NCBI RefSeq assembly: GCF_048266365.1
Contig: NZ_JBLWZP010000002.1
Coordinates: 62,001 to 126,000, forward strand
DNA: 64,000 nt
DNA from: Galbibacter sp048266365
GTDB lineage: Bacteria > Bacteroidota > Bacteroidia > Flavobacteriales > Flavobacteriaceae
Direction: 5' to 3'
The translations under genes were made by a program, and so were the position numbers. Position 1 is the first letter of the stretch. Each line of letters begins with the position of its first letter. Positions 24,746 through 33,725 of the stretch are shown in pieces. Below the pieces are notes generated by a model. That model was not told the origin of the DNA and made no database searches. It saw nothing but the letters and a program-made list of their open reading frames with translations.

Positions 24746-26137
24746 ATGAATAAATATGACGTAATTGTTTTAGGAAGTGGCCCTGGTGGATATGTAACTG
24801 CCATACGTGCTTCTCAACTAGGTTTTAAAACCGCTGTTGTCGAAAAAGAAAATCTAGGAGGCGTATGTTTGAATTGGGGATGTATCCCTACTAAAGCACT
24901 GTTAAAATCAGCACAAGTATTTGAATACCTAAAGCATGCTGAAGATTACGGACTTCATGTAGATAATGTTGAAAAGGACTTTAACGCCGTAATTAATCGT
25001 AGTAGAAACGTTGCCGGGGATATGAGTAAGGGTGTTCAGTTCTTGATGAAGAAAAATAAGATTGACGTACTTCAAGGTTACGGAACCCTTAAGTCAGGAA
25101 AGAAAATAGAAGTTAAGGACAAGGACAATAAAGCAACCGTATATAGCGCTGATCACATTATCATCGCGACAGGAGCTCGTTCTAGGGAATTACCAAGTCT
25201 GCCACAGGACGGTAAGAAAGTTATCGGATATCGCGAAGCTCTTACCCTAAAAGAGCAGCCTAAAAAATTGATTATTGTTGGTAGTGGTGCTATCGGTATT
25301 GAGTTTGCGTACTTCTACAATTCTATGGGTACTGAAGTTACTGTTGTTGAGTATTTACCAAACATTGTTCCCGTAGAGGATGAAGATATCTCTAAACAGT
25401 TAGAACGTAGCTTTAAAAAGATGGGTGTTAAGATCAAAACCTCTGCAGAGGTCACTAAAGTTGACACTAGTGGTAAAGGTGTTAAAGCTACTGTAAAAAC
25501 CAGTAAAGGAGAAGAAGTTATTGAGGCGGACATGGTGCTTTCTGCGGTTGGAATTAAAGCCAATATTGAAAATATCGGATTAGAAGAAGTCGGAATTGCG
25601 ACTGACCGTGATAAAATAGTAGTCAATGATTTTTATCAAACGAACATACCTGGATATTATGCTATCGGTGATGTAGTCCCTGGACAAGCTTTGGCACACG
25701 TTGCATCTGCTGAAGGGATTCTTTGTGTTGAAAAAATTGCAGGACAACATGTTGAAGCACTTGATTATGGAAACATCCCTGGGTGTACCTACTGTTCACC
25801 TGAAATCGCCTCTGTTGGTTTGACTGAAAAGCAAGCCAAAGAGAAAGGTTATGATCTCAAAGTCGGGAAATTCCCATTCTCTGCAAGTGGAAAAGCAAAA
25901 GCTAGTGGGCACCCTGATGGTTTTGTAAAAGTAATTTTTGATGCCAAATACGGAGAATGGTTAGGCTGCCACATGATAGGAGCTGGAGTTACTGATATGA
26001 TTGCCGAGGCAGTCGTAGCTAGAAAACTTGAAACTACCGCTCATGAGGTGTTAAAAGCAGTACACCCCCACCCTACAATGAGTGAAGCGGTGATGGAGGC
26101 TGTTGCAGCTGCATATGGAGAAGTTATCCATATCTAG
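24746..26137 (+). CDS. lpdA: Dihydrolipoyl dehydrogenase (E3)
   Basis: A 463-residue flavoprotein that reoxidises dihydrolipoamide in 2-oxoacid dehydrogenase complexes and the glycine cleavage system. It has the FAD motif GSGPGGYVTAIRA (10-22), the redox disulphide C41/C46 in GGVCLNWGCIPTK, the NAD motif GSGAIGIEFA, the second FAD contact GYYAIGDVV, and the C-terminal His-Glu pair in AVHPHPTMSEAVMEA. Length is normal. It is not beside an E1 or E2 gene, so it is probably shared by several complexes, including the fused E1 at 5682. Confidence 0.97.
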   Translation: MNKYDVIVLGSGPGGYVTAIRASQLGFKTAVVEKENLGGVCLNWGCIPTKALLKSAQVFEYLKHAEDYGLHVDNVEKDFNAVINRSRNVAGDMSKGVQFLMKKNKIDVLQGYGTLKSGKKIEVKDKDNKATVYSADHIIIATGARSRELPSLPQDGKKVIGYREALTLKEQPKKLIIVGSGAIGIEFAYFYNSMGTEVTVVEYLPNIVPVEDEDISKQLERSFKKMGVKIKTSAEVTKVDTSGKGVKATVKTSKGEEVIEADMVLSAVGIKANIENIGLEEVGIATDRDKIVVNDFYQTNIPGYYAIGDVVPGQALAHVASAEGILCVEKIAGQHVEALDYGNIPGCTYCSPEIASVGLTEKQAKEKGYDLKVGKFPFSASGKAKASGHPDGFVKVIFDAKYGEWLGCHMIGAGVTDMIAEAVVARKLETTAHEVLKAVHPHPTMSEAVMEAVAAAYGEVIHI

Positions 26138-26176
26138 TTGGAAAAAAACTTAAAATAAAAAAGCATATCATAACGT

Positions 26177-26211
26177 AAAAAAGGTGGAACCTAGAGGTTT
26201 CGCCTTTTTTT
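26177..26211. terminator. Bidirectional terminator between lpdA and the Dph6-like gene
   Basis: AAAAAAGGTGGAACC pairs with GGTTTCGCCTTTTTT, with a 4-base loop and one G-U and one mismatch region. A and T runs lie on both flanks of this convergent gap. Confidence 0.8.
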
Positions 26212-26234
26212 AATACATCAAATGAAAATGTTAA

Positions 26235-26954
26235 TTATTTGACAGATAGATCACAGAACCAAAAGGAATCATCCCAACTCCTTTGATGATCCTTGTCCTC
26301 TTTCGAATTGGGAGAGCTGTATGTCCTAAGTACTTTATCTCCAATTATAAATTCAACAGGTTTTTTAAAAATGGGACCATCATATACAAATGTATGAAAC
26401 TCTCCATTTTCACCACATGGGTCTACTCCAAGAGGGAGCAATTGCAAAAAGTCTTCATCTATTTCTTTACCGACCATAGTTTTATCCAATACCTTGGCGT
26501 TCACAGCCACTGTAATGGCTTTGAATCCCAAGTCTATGAATTTATGCATCAGCTTGAGGCTATCTATTTTCCACAACGGAAAATGAGCCTGTAAGCCAAT
26601 AGATTCTAACTTACTTTCCCGATAAGTTCTAAGGTCTTCTAAAAAGATGTCTCCAAAACCGGCATGAGTGAATCCTTGTTTCTTTTTCTCAACTAAAGTT
26701 GTTTGCATCAATTGGTCATACACCTGCATCGATGTTTGCTCCGGCAATTCTAGAATTGACAGTGGTAAACCAATTTGTGATGCCTGTTTTAACAGTAAAT
26801 CTCTTTGAATGCCATGCATGGATACACGATTACTATCCATGCTTATCGTGGTGAAAAGTTGGTCAACACTGTAAGATGGGTCCTGTAACAGGCTATATAA
26901 TGCTAAGGCACTATCCTTACCGGTACTCCAATTAAAAAACGTTTTAAATGCCAT
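26235..26954 (-). CDS. Dph6-like ATP-pyrophosphatase (adenine nucleotide alpha hydrolase)
   Basis: A 239-residue PP-loop enzyme related to diphthine-ammonia ligase. The PP-loop is WSTGKDSAL (residues 9-17), and the family-specific block GVDPCGENGEFHTFVYDGP is present near residue 175. Archaeal and eukaryotic Dph6 amidates diphthine on EF2 with ATP and ammonia. Bacteria lack diphthamide, so the bacterial version must modify something else, presumably by adenylation and amidation. It lies 19 bp upstream-to-downstream of aroQ on the same strand and is probably cotranscribed after it. The family is clear; the substrate is unknown. Confidence 0.88.
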   Translation of the reverse strand: MAFKTFFNWSTGKDSALALYSLLQDPSYSVDQLFTTISMDSNRVSMHGIQRDLLLKQASQIGLPLSILELPEQTSMQVYDQLMQTTLVEKKKQGFTHAGFGDIFLEDLRTYRESKLESIGLQAHFPLWKIDSLKLMHKFIDLGFKAITVAVNAKVLDKTMVGKEIDEDFLQLLPLGVDPCGENGEFHTFVYDGPIFKKPVEFIIGDKVLRTYSSPNSKEDKDHQRSWDDSFWFCDLSVK

Positions 26955-26973
26955 ACGCTAGTTGCCACTCGGG

Positions 26974-27393
26974 CTATTGCAAAAGAAAACTTTGTAGTGC
27001 CAATTCGTAACTCTGCATACCAAATCCAAGGATTACGCCTTTTGCGTTGGCAGAGATATAGGATTGATGCCGTATAGATTCTCTTGAAAAGGTATTGGAA
27101 ATATGCACTTCGATTACAGCTGTTGTAATGCCTTTAACAGCATCACCTATAGCCACTGAGGTATGCGTATATGCTCCAGCATTAAGAATAATTCCATCCC
27201 CTTCAAAGCCTGCCTGGTGAAGTTTATTAACCAGTTCACCCTCTACATTGGATTGGAAATATTCAAAAGATACCGAAGGGTATTTGGTTTTAAGGATTCC
27301 TAAGTAATCCTCAAAACTTTCAGATCCATAGATCTCGGGCTCTCGTTTACCTAATAAATTTAAATTGGGACCGTTGATAATTGTGATTTTCAA
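26974..27393 (-). CDS. aroQ: 3-dehydroquinate dehydratase, type II
   Basis: A 139-residue dodecameric enzyme of the shikimate pathway that converts 3-dehydroquinate to 3-dehydroshikimate. It has IINGPNLNLLGKREPEIYG with catalytic Y22, FEYFQSNVEGELV, ILNAGAYTHTSVA, and VEVHISNTFSRE with the catalytic His. The start codon is TTG (27391-27393): no in-frame ATG lies upstream within reach, and the family begins exactly there. It precedes the Dph6-like gene and is divergent, across the porin-like gene, from xerD. Confidence 0.95.
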   Translation of the reverse strand: MKITIINGPNLNLLGKREPEIYGSESFEDYLGILKTKYPSVSFEYFQSNVEGELVNKLHQAGFEGDGIILNAGAYTHTSVAIGDAVKGITTAVIEVHISNTFSRESIRHQSYISANAKGVILGFGMQSYELALQSFLLQ

Positions 27394-27507
27394 TAGCTTA
27401 AATTTTAATTAATGAGCAATTCTGGAAGGTTTTATCACCTGTGTGATTCTCCTAGATTTCGCTGATTATGGTTTGACCTAATGCTGTAAATTTAAACATT
27501 ATCCACT

Positions 27508-27530
27508 AAAAAAGAGGCCGAAGCCTCTTT
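27508..27530 (-). terminator. Terminator of the small outer-membrane protein gene
   Basis: AAAGAGGC and GCCTCTTT form a perfect 8-bp stem with a 4-base CGAA loop. The plus-strand A-run on the left gives a T-run on the minus strand. It lies 36 bp after the stop codon. Confidence 0.8.
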
Positions 27531-27565
27531 AATTCTATAATGGTAATCTACAGTCGTTTTACCGC

Positions 27566-28087
27566 TTAAAAGTAGATAGCAAATCCTACGCTTAATCCCA
27601 GACCACCAAGATTGTCTGCGTCGTCATTAATATCCACATCGTAACGTACTCCAGGTTCCAAAGCAACATTATCAGCAACAAACCAGGCATATCCACCTTG
27701 CAGACCAACAAATAATGGACTAAAGTTATCACTGCTAACACCATTTAAATCAATTTGTACGGGAAATTGAGATTCGATATAATATTTAGCGCCCAGTTTA
27801 TAAGAGAACCTTCCATCAGCGCCATCGGCATCACCATAACCTAGTCCAGCTTTAAGTGCAAGATCATCGATGATAAAATATCCACCTTCAAAACCGACAT
27901 TCCATTCGGTATAATCGTCACTAGTGTTTAGGCTAAAACCAGTATTGGAACGATGCGCTCTTCCAAAGTTCGTATTGGCCTCTACAAGCCAACTCCCCTC
28001 AGACAATGCTGGATTAGAAGTAGATTGAGCATTAGATGCGAATAATGCTCCTAAAATAAATGTAGCTGTTACTAAAATTTTTTTCAT
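27566..28087 (-). CDS. Small outer-membrane beta-barrel protein (OmpW/porin-like fold)
   Basis: A 173-residue protein with a signal peptide of about 20 residues (ends FASNAQS) and eight or so amphipathic beta strands (TEWNVGFEGGYFII, LALKAGLGYG, FSYKLGAKYYI, PLFVGLQGGYAWFV, VALEPGVRYDV) ending in FAIYF, the C-terminal aromatic signature for outer-membrane insertion. It resembles the outer_membrane_beta-barrel family PF13505. It carries a good promoter and its own terminator, consistent with abundant expression. No specific substrate can be inferred. Confidence 0.85.
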   Translation of the reverse strand: MKKILVTATFILGALFASNAQSTSNPALSEGSWLVEANTNFGRAHRSNTGFSLNTSDDYTEWNVGFEGGYFIIDDLALKAGLGYGDADGADGRFSYKLGAKYYIESQFPVQIDLNGVSSDNFSPLFVGLQGGYAWFVADNVALEPGVRYDVDINDDADNLGGLGLSVGFAIYF

Positions 28088-28112
28088 GATTATTGAATTT
28101 TAATTGATAGCC

Positions 28113-28143
28113 CAAATCTAAAGATTATTCTTACATACTCCAA
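28113..28143 (-). promoter_or_regulatory. Promoter of the small outer-membrane protein gene
   Basis: Read on the minus strand: TTG (28143-28141), a 20-bp spacer, and TAGATTTG (28120-28113), a full match to the Bacteroidota -33/-7 consensus with the same spacing as the E1 promoter. The start codon is 25 bp downstream. Confidence 0.7.
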
Positions 28144-28283
28144 TCAAAAGAGTTGAAATTATGGAAAACCTCAACCCCTTAATTGGCTACTACTCCAACG
28201 TTCGTTAGTCCACATTCCATCCGATTATCTAATTATTCAAAGCTTGATGATGAAGAATTAAATATAATATTTAGCTTTACCCC

Positions 28284-29186
28284 ATGGATTGGAAACAGAT
28301 CATATCGGACTACAAATACTACCTTAGAATAGAAAGAGGGCTGTCTGTAAATTCTGTGGAAAATTATGGCTTGGATATTCAGAAGTTGTTGAACTACTTA
28401 GAGCATCATAAAATTCAGAGTTCCCCAACAGCTATTGATTCCGAAACGCTCCAAAATTTCATTTACCAAGCCGCAAAATCTCTAAGTGCGCGTTCGCAAG
28501 CTAGGTTGATTTCTGGTTTAAAAAGTTTTTTCAATTACCTGGTTTTTGAGGATTACCGCGCCGATGATCCAATGGCTTTAATTGAAACTCCAAAGCTTGG
28601 AAGAAAATTACCTAATACGCTCACAATAGATGAAATAGACATGTTGATTTCAAGTATCGATTTAAGCTTACCCGAAGGCGAAAGAAATCGCTGTATGATT
28701 GAAACATTATACAGTTGTGGTCTCAGGGCAACGGAACTTATCAGTTTAAAAATATCAGAATTGTACTTTAAAGAAGGTTTTATTCGCGTACTTGGAAAAG
28801 GTAGTAAACAGCGCTTTGTCCCCATCGCCCAAGTCACAATAAAGTATATCGACATCTATCTTACAGAAATAAGGCCTCAAATTGCCATTAAGAAAGGGCA
28901 TGAAGATATATTGTTTTTAAACCGTCGAGGTGCCCAGTTAACTAGGGCTATGGTATTTACTATTATAAAAAACGCTGCCAAAAAAGCTGGCATTAAAAAA
29001 AGCATCAGCCCTCATACTTTTAGGCATTCTTTTGCCACTCACCTATTGCAAAACGGCGCTGATTTACGGGCTATACAACAAATGTTAGGACACCAAAGTA
29101 TTACAACCACTGAAATATACATGCATCTCAACCAGAAGGATTTGGCCAATGTAATTTCAAAACATCACCCCAGAAACGAATATTAA
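28284..29186 (+). CDS. xerD: Site-specific tyrosine recombinase XerD-type
   Basis: A 300-residue recombinase that resolves chromosome dimers at dif. The N-terminal SAM-like domain (1-105) precedes the catalytic domain, where all active-site residues are visible: R148 (SCGLRATEL), K172 (GKGSKQRFVP), H244 and R247 (HTFRHSFATH), H270 (LGHQSI) and nucleophile Y279 (TEIYMHLN). The length and lack of neighbouring mobile genes argue for the housekeeping Xer protein rather than an integrase. It is divergent from the porin-like gene. Confidence 0.93.
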   Translation: MDWKQIISDYKYYLRIERGLSVNSVENYGLDIQKLLNYLEHHKIQSSPTAIDSETLQNFIYQAAKSLSARSQARLISGLKSFFNYLVFEDYRADDPMALIETPKLGRKLPNTLTIDEIDMLISSIDLSLPEGERNRCMIETLYSCGLRATELISLKISELYFKEGFIRVLGKGSKQRFVPIAQVTIKYIDIYLTEIRPQIAIKKGHEDILFLNRRGAQLTRAMVFTIIKNAAKKAGIKKSISPHTFRHSFATHLLQNGADLRAIQQMLGHQSITTTEIYMHLNQKDLANVISKHHPRNEY

Positions 29187-29283
29187 GCTTTGCTAGTGTG
29201 GCTATTTTAGTAAGTTCTTTACTGAATTGAAGGTGAATCCAGAAAGAAATACTTATTTTTAGCCTAGAAAGTTTTAATGTATA

Positions 29284-29958
29284 ATGAATATAAAAGAAAA
29301 TTTACTTCGCATTAAGGAATCACTTCCTTCACATGTAAATCTAGTGGCAGTTTCGAAGACCAAAAGTAATGATGATATCATGGAGGCATATCAAGCTGGA
29401 CAGCGCGTTTTTGGAGAAAATAAGGTTCAAGAAATGGTCGGAAAATGGGAACAACTTCCAAAGGATATTGAATGGCATATGATTGGACATCTTCAACGAA
29501 ATAAAGTCAAGTATATGGCTCCCTTTGTCAGTTTAATTCACGGAGTTGATAGTCTTAAATTACTCAAAGAAATCAATAAACAAGCGAATATGACCGATCG
29601 CGTAATCCCCTGTTTGTTACAAGTTCATATTGCTGATGAAGATACTAAGTTTGGGATGAATGTTTCTGAATTGGAAGAACTTCTAAGCAGTGATACTTTT
29701 AAAAAACTCAATGCTATTAAAGTGGTTGGGCTTATGGGCATGGCGACATTTACGGAAGATAGTAAGCAAATAGCAAATGAATTTACACATTTAAATTCTA
29801 TTTTTGAATCCTTAAAAAGCACACACCCCAAAACTGATAACCTAGAATTAAGTATCCGATCCATGGGTATGAGCGGTGATTATAACATCGCAATACAATG
29901 CGGCAGTACTATGGTGCGCATTGGAAGTCATATTTTCGGATCTAGAAATTACAACTAA
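29284..29958 (+). CDS. YggS-family PLP-binding protein
   Basis: A 224-residue single-domain TIM-barrel protein of the PLPBP/YggS family, involved in pyridoxal phosphate homeostasis; no enzyme activity is known for the family. The PLP lysine is K25 in LVAVSKTKS, followed by FGENKVQEM, WHMIGHLQRNK, GLMGMATF, and the phosphate-binding LSIRSMGMSGDYNIAI and GSTMVRIGSHIFG. Length is normal. It precedes the exonuclease fusion by 41 bp. Confidence 0.95.
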   Translation: MNIKENLLRIKESLPSHVNLVAVSKTKSNDDIMEAYQAGQRVFGENKVQEMVGKWEQLPKDIEWHMIGHLQRNKVKYMAPFVSLIHGVDSLKLLKEINKQANMTDRVIPCLLQVHIADEDTKFGMNVSELEELLSSDTFKKLNAIKVVGLMGMATFTEDSKQIANEFTHLNSIFESLKSTHPKTDNLELSIRSMGMSGDYNIAIQCGSTMVRIGSHIFGSRNYN

Positions 29959-29999
29959 AAACTAGCTTTAAAAATTTCACTAAAAACTCATGTAAAAGA

Positions 30000-31355
30000 A
30001 TGTATGCCGTACTTGATATAGAAACCACTGGAGGGAAATACAATGAAGAAGGAATTACAGAGATTGCAATTTATAGGTTTGACGGCCATAAAGTGGAGGA
30101 TCAGTTCATTAGTCTAGTTAACCCGGAAAAGGAGATTCAGCCCTTTGTAGTAAAATTAACGGGCATCAATAACCAAATGCTACAAACAGCGCCAAAGTTT
30201 TACGAGATTGCCAAACGAATCATTGAAATTACTGACAATTGTACCTTGGTTGCACACAATGCTCAGTTTGATTATAGAATCCTACAGACCGAATTTAATC
30301 GTTTAGGTTATGATTACCAACGAAAATCACTTTGTACTGTAGAATTATCTAAGGAACTATTACCGGAACAACCCTCGTATAGCCTAGGAAAACTGGTGCG
30401 TGCTTTAGGCATACCTGTAAGTGATAGGCACCGGGCAAATGGTGATGCCCTAGCCACAGTGAAATTATTTAAACTCCTATTGTCAAAGGATTCCAATAAG
30501 AAAATTGTTCAGAACAATATACGCCAAGAACAGGTGGGCCAACTCAACCCAAGGCTTATTGAAATTGTTGAGCGACTTCCCAATGACGTTGGAGTATTCT
30601 ATATGTACAATACCGATGGGGAGCTCATTTATCTCTCTAAAAGTAGCAATATTCGAAAAAGAGTCAATAAACTATTTATCAGCAGTGCCGCGAAAAACAG
30701 AAAAATACAGAAGGAAGTTAAGATAGTCACCTTTGACCTCACTGGAAATACGTTGATTGCGGAACTTAAAGAGTATCAGGAGATCGCGAAAAACAAACCA
30801 AGGTATAATCCTAAGAAAAAACAAAAATTCACCCATGCCTTGTATGTGACAAAAGGCAATGATTCTCGATTAAATTTAGTCCTAGACAATTTTGACTTGA
30901 ACAAAGATTCAATCATCAATTTTGTGGGTTATAATCAGGCAATAAAGGTTCTAGGTGAAATTTCATTAGAATTTCAGTTGCACCTCAATGGCGATGGATC
31001 TCGTGATATCGCAGACCATTTAGGAAATGGCCAAGAGTATAATGAAGATTCTAAAGCTTATAACAAACGTGTTCGTAGCGCCATACACAAATATGGTATT
31101 TCTGACAAGAGCTTCGCCATCATAGATGCTGGTAGAGCTATTGATGAACACAGTGTTGTTTTATTTATCCAAGGAGAATTCAATGGTTATGGCTTCTATG
31201 AGCTTAACCACCAACTAAACAACCTTGACATACTCAAGTCCATCATAACCTCAATGAAGGACTCAGATATGGCTCGTTATTGTATTCAAAAGTATTTGAG
31301 GAAAAAACAAAATCTTAAAATAATTCAGTACGAATCTGAGCGTATTAGCAACTAG
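30000..31355 (+). CDS. DnaQ-type exonuclease fused to a GIY-YIG (UvrC/Cho-like) nuclease domain
   Basis: A 451-residue two-nuclease protein. Residues 1-165 are a DEDDh 3'-5' exonuclease: AVLDIETTGG (D6, E8), VAHNAQFDYRIL, and HRANGDALAT with the catalytic His and Asp. Residues about 190-275 match the UvrC N-terminal GIY-YIG domain (LPNDVGVFYMYNTDGELIYLSKSSNIRKRVNKLF), with YLSKSSN replacing the usual YVGKAxN. The remaining 175 residues, with RVRSAIHKYG, are uncharacterised. Similar fusions of epsilon-like exonuclease and Cho-like endonuclease are known in bacteria and are presumed to act in DNA repair. It may share an operon with yggS. Confidence 0.88.
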   Translation: MYAVLDIETTGGKYNEEGITEIAIYRFDGHKVEDQFISLVNPEKEIQPFVVKLTGINNQMLQTAPKFYEIAKRIIEITDNCTLVAHNAQFDYRILQTEFNRLGYDYQRKSLCTVELSKELLPEQPSYSLGKLVRALGIPVSDRHRANGDALATVKLFKLLLSKDSNKKIVQNNIRQEQVGQLNPRLIEIVERLPNDVGVFYMYNTDGELIYLSKSSNIRKRVNKLFISSAAKNRKIQKEVKIVTFDLTGNTLIAELKEYQEIAKNKPRYNPKKKQKFTHALYVTKGNDSRLNLVLDNFDLNKDSIINFVGYNQAIKVLGEISLEFQLHLNGDGSRDIADHLGNGQEYNEDSKAYNKRVRSAIHKYGISDKSFAIIDAGRAIDEHSVVLFIQGEFNGYGFYELNHQLNNLDILKSIITSMKDSDMARYCIQKYLRKKQNLKIIQYESERISN

Positions 31356-31448
31356 AATTGAAATTTTCAATCTTGTATGAGAAGGCCATTATAAGCCATT
31401 AATTGAGATGCCATTCAATACCACTATTAAACTAAATTGACACCTCAC

Positions 31449-32288
31449 ATGAAAGACAATAATGCCACCGTTAAAAACTGGAGATCCAGACTTCATGAGA
31501 TTATCTATGAAGCTGACACCCCGGTTGGAAAATGGTTTGACATCACACTTTTTATTCTGATCCTTGCTAGTATTTTATTAGTGATCCTAGAAAGTGTAGC
31601 ATCTTTTGATAGGGAGCACCATCAGCTTTTGTATATTTCAGAATGGGTGATAACTATTTTGTTTAGCGTTGAATATATCGCCAGATGCTTAAGTTTAAAA
31701 AAACCTCATAGGTATATTTTTAGCTTTTATGGTATCATAGACTTACTCTCCACCATACCCCTCTATTTATCGTTTCTATTTCCAGGCTCTCATGCGCTTA
31801 TCGTTATTAGAGCAATTCGTCTACTACGTATTTTTAGGATTCTAAAAATGATTAAGTTTATTGGTGAAGCAAGTAAACTTAAGGATGCACTATGGGAAAG
31901 TCGAACTAAAATTTCAGTATTTATTTTTACCATGATGATTCTTTCGGTGATTATCGGAACCGTTATGTATTTGGTGGAGGGTTCTGCTGCCGGGTTTACC
32001 AGTATACCAAAAGGTATCTATTGGACAATAGTGACTATGACTACCGTTGGTTTTGGTGACATGGTACCACTGACGGCTTTGGGACAGACTATTTCGGTTA
32101 TTGTCATGGTTATGGGGTACGGAATTATTGCTGTTCCCACAGGAATTGTTTCAGCTCAGTTCTCCCGACAAAGTAAACTTAACAATATACATATTAACAC
32201 TCAAGCCTGTCCGAACTGCAACGCGCATAACCACAACGATAAGGCTGAGTATTGCTATAATTGCGGAAACCTTTTAAATGAAGCCTAA
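31449..32288 (+). CDS. Voltage-gated potassium channel-type ion transporter with C-terminal zinc ribbon
   Basis: A 279-residue six-TM channel. The voltage-sensor S4 is VIRAIRLLRIFRILKMIKF and the selectivity filter is TMTTVGFGDM, so K+ is the expected ion. After S6 the short cytoplasmic tail ends in CPNC-n14-CYNC, a zinc-ribbon pattern. ATG 31449 is chosen; an in-frame TTG at 31437 would add four residues. It overlaps miaA by 11 bp, and miaA overlaps gluconokinase by 14 bp, giving a tight three-gene operon. The metal ribbon might make the channel redox- or zinc-responsive, which is inference. Confidence 0.9.
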   Translation: MKDNNATVKNWRSRLHEIIYEADTPVGKWFDITLFILILASILLVILESVASFDREHHQLLYISEWVITILFSVEYIARCLSLKKPHRYIFSFYGIIDLLSTIPLYLSFLFPGSHALIVIRAIRLLRIFRILKMIKFIGEASKLKDALWESRTKISVFIFTMMILSVIIGTVMYLVEGSAAGFTSIPKGIYWTIVTMTTVGFGDMVPLTALGQTISVIVMVMGYGIIAVPTGIVSAQFSRQSKLNNIHINTQACPNCNAHNHNDKAEYCYNCGNLLNEA

Positions 32289-33198
32289 AACACTAATAAC
32301 TGTCCTTGGTCCTACTGCCATCGGAAAGACTGCCCTAGCTATTGAATTGGCAAGGCATTTTAACACGCAAATTATCTCCTCTGATTCAAGGCAGTTTTAT
32401 AAAGAAATGTATATTGGAACAGCGGTTCCAAGTCTTAGTGAATTAGAAGCGGTACAACACCATTTTATTCAGCACATAAGTATACACGATCCCTATTCCG
32501 TTGGGGATTTTGAAATAGAAGCTATAAACACTCTAGAGCAACTCTTTAACTTCAACGACATTGTCGTCATGGCTGGAGGTAGTGGATTATATAACAGGGC
32601 CGTGACAGAAGGCTTGGATGACTTTCCAAAGGTAGACTCTGAAATTCGAACGGCATTAAATCTGCAACTGGAAGAAGAGGGAATTGAAGTGCTACAGAGA
32701 CAATTACAAACCCTGGATCCGGTGTCATATTCTAGCATGGACCTTCAAAATACTCGCCGTTTGATCCGTGCGCTAGAAATTTGTATTGGCACCGGGAAAC
32801 CTTTCTCTTCCTTTTTAAATCATAATCCGCAACAACGTTCATTTCGGACGCTTAAGATTGGTTTAACTGCAGAGCGTTCAGTAATATATGATAGAATCAA
32901 CAAAAGGGTAGATATTATGATGGAAAACGGGTTATTGGAAGAGGCTAAATCCCTGTATCCCTATCGCCATTTAAATGCGCTCCAAACTGTTGGTTATAAA
33001 GAACTCTTTGAGTTCTTTGAAGGAAATGTTTCTCTAGAATTTGCAGTATCTGAAATCAAAAAAAACACCAGAAGATTCGCAAAACGGCAACTGACTTGGC
33101 TAAACAAGGAAGAAGACATACATTGGTTTGATTTTAAAACACCACACCGAATACGCACCGATAAAGTAATCGAAATTTTAAACGATGATTCACAATAA
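32278..33198 (+). CDS. miaA: tRNA dimethylallyltransferase
   Basis: A 306-residue enzyme that transfers the dimethylallyl group to N6 of A37 in tRNAs reading UNN codons. It has the P-loop GPTAIGKT (11-18), ISSDSRQFYKEMYIGTAVPS (substrate-binding loop), VMAGGSGLYNRAVTEGLDDFP, LIRALEIC, and ALQTVGYKELFEFFEG. Length is normal. It starts inside the last codons of the channel gene and ends inside the gluconokinase gene, so it is translationally coupled on both sides. Confidence 0.96.
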   Translation: MKPKTLITVLGPTAIGKTALAIELARHFNTQIISSDSRQFYKEMYIGTAVPSLSELEAVQHHFIQHISIHDPYSVGDFEIEAINTLEQLFNFNDIVVMAGGSGLYNRAVTEGLDDFPKVDSEIRTALNLQLEEEGIEVLQRQLQTLDPVSYSSMDLQNTRRLIRALEICIGTGKPFSSFLNHNPQQRSFRTLKIGLTAERSVIYDRINKRVDIMMENGLLEEAKSLYPYRHLNALQTVGYKELFEFFEGNVSLEFAVSEIKKNTRRFAKRQLTWLNKEEDIHWFDFKTPHRIRTDKVIEILNDDSQ

Positions 33199-33703
33199 TA
33201 CACCAGTTATATTAATAATTATGGGAGTTTCTGGCTCTGGTAAATCGACCATAGGGAAGTTGCTTTCCGATGCCCTAGATATCGAATTCTATGACGGAGA
33301 TGATTTCCACCCACAAGAGAATATTGACAAGATGAGCGCTGGACATCCCTTAAACGATCAGGATAGAGCTGGCTGGTTAGAAGCTATTCACGATTTTGGA
33401 CTTCAACAATTAGAAGAAAATTGTTCCTGTGTCATCGCATGTTCCGCCCTAAAACAGTCTTATCGTGATGTCTTATGCAAGGGTATGGAAAAAGAACTTA
33501 AGTTTATTTACCTGGAAGGTGATTATCAAACTATACAAACAAGGCTCTCTAAGCGCAATTCTCACTTTATGCCCGCTACCCTGTTAAAATCACAATTCGA
33601 CACCTTAGAACCACCTAAAAATGCTATTACGGTGGATTTAAAGCTTAATCCACAACAGATAATCGATAAGATCATTAAGGCATTGGATAATGAAATCACG
33701 TAA
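33185..33703 (+). CDS. gntK: Gluconokinase, GntK family
   Basis: A 172-residue P-loop kinase that phosphorylates D-gluconate to 6-phosphogluconate. The Walker A is GVSGSGKS (14-21), followed by the family signature FYDGDDFHPQENIDKMSAGHPLNDQDRAGWL, then ACSALKQSYRDVL and the lid FIYLEGDYQTIQTRLSKRNSHFM. No transporter or gntR regulator is adjacent. It is cotranscribed with miaA. A shorter start at the Met of MGVSGSGKS is possible but would remove the first strand. Confidence 0.92.
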   Translation: MIHNNTPVILIIMGVSGSGKSTIGKLLSDALDIEFYDGDDFHPQENIDKMSAGHPLNDQDRAGWLEAIHDFGLQQLEENCSCVIACSALKQSYRDVLCKGMEKELKFIYLEGDYQTIQTRLSKRNSHFMPATLLKSQFDTLEPPKNAITVDLKLNPQQIIDKIIKALDNEIT

Positions 33704-33725
33704 AGCCCCTTTTGTAAACTAAAAA

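Noticed and set aside
25315..25626. 103-codon minus-strand frame
   Set aside because: Antisense to lpdA within its NAD-binding domain; codon-bias artefact.
28284..29186. Integrase of a mobile element
   Set aside because: Sequence and length fit the housekeeping XerD; there are no attachment-site repeats or mobile genes nearby.
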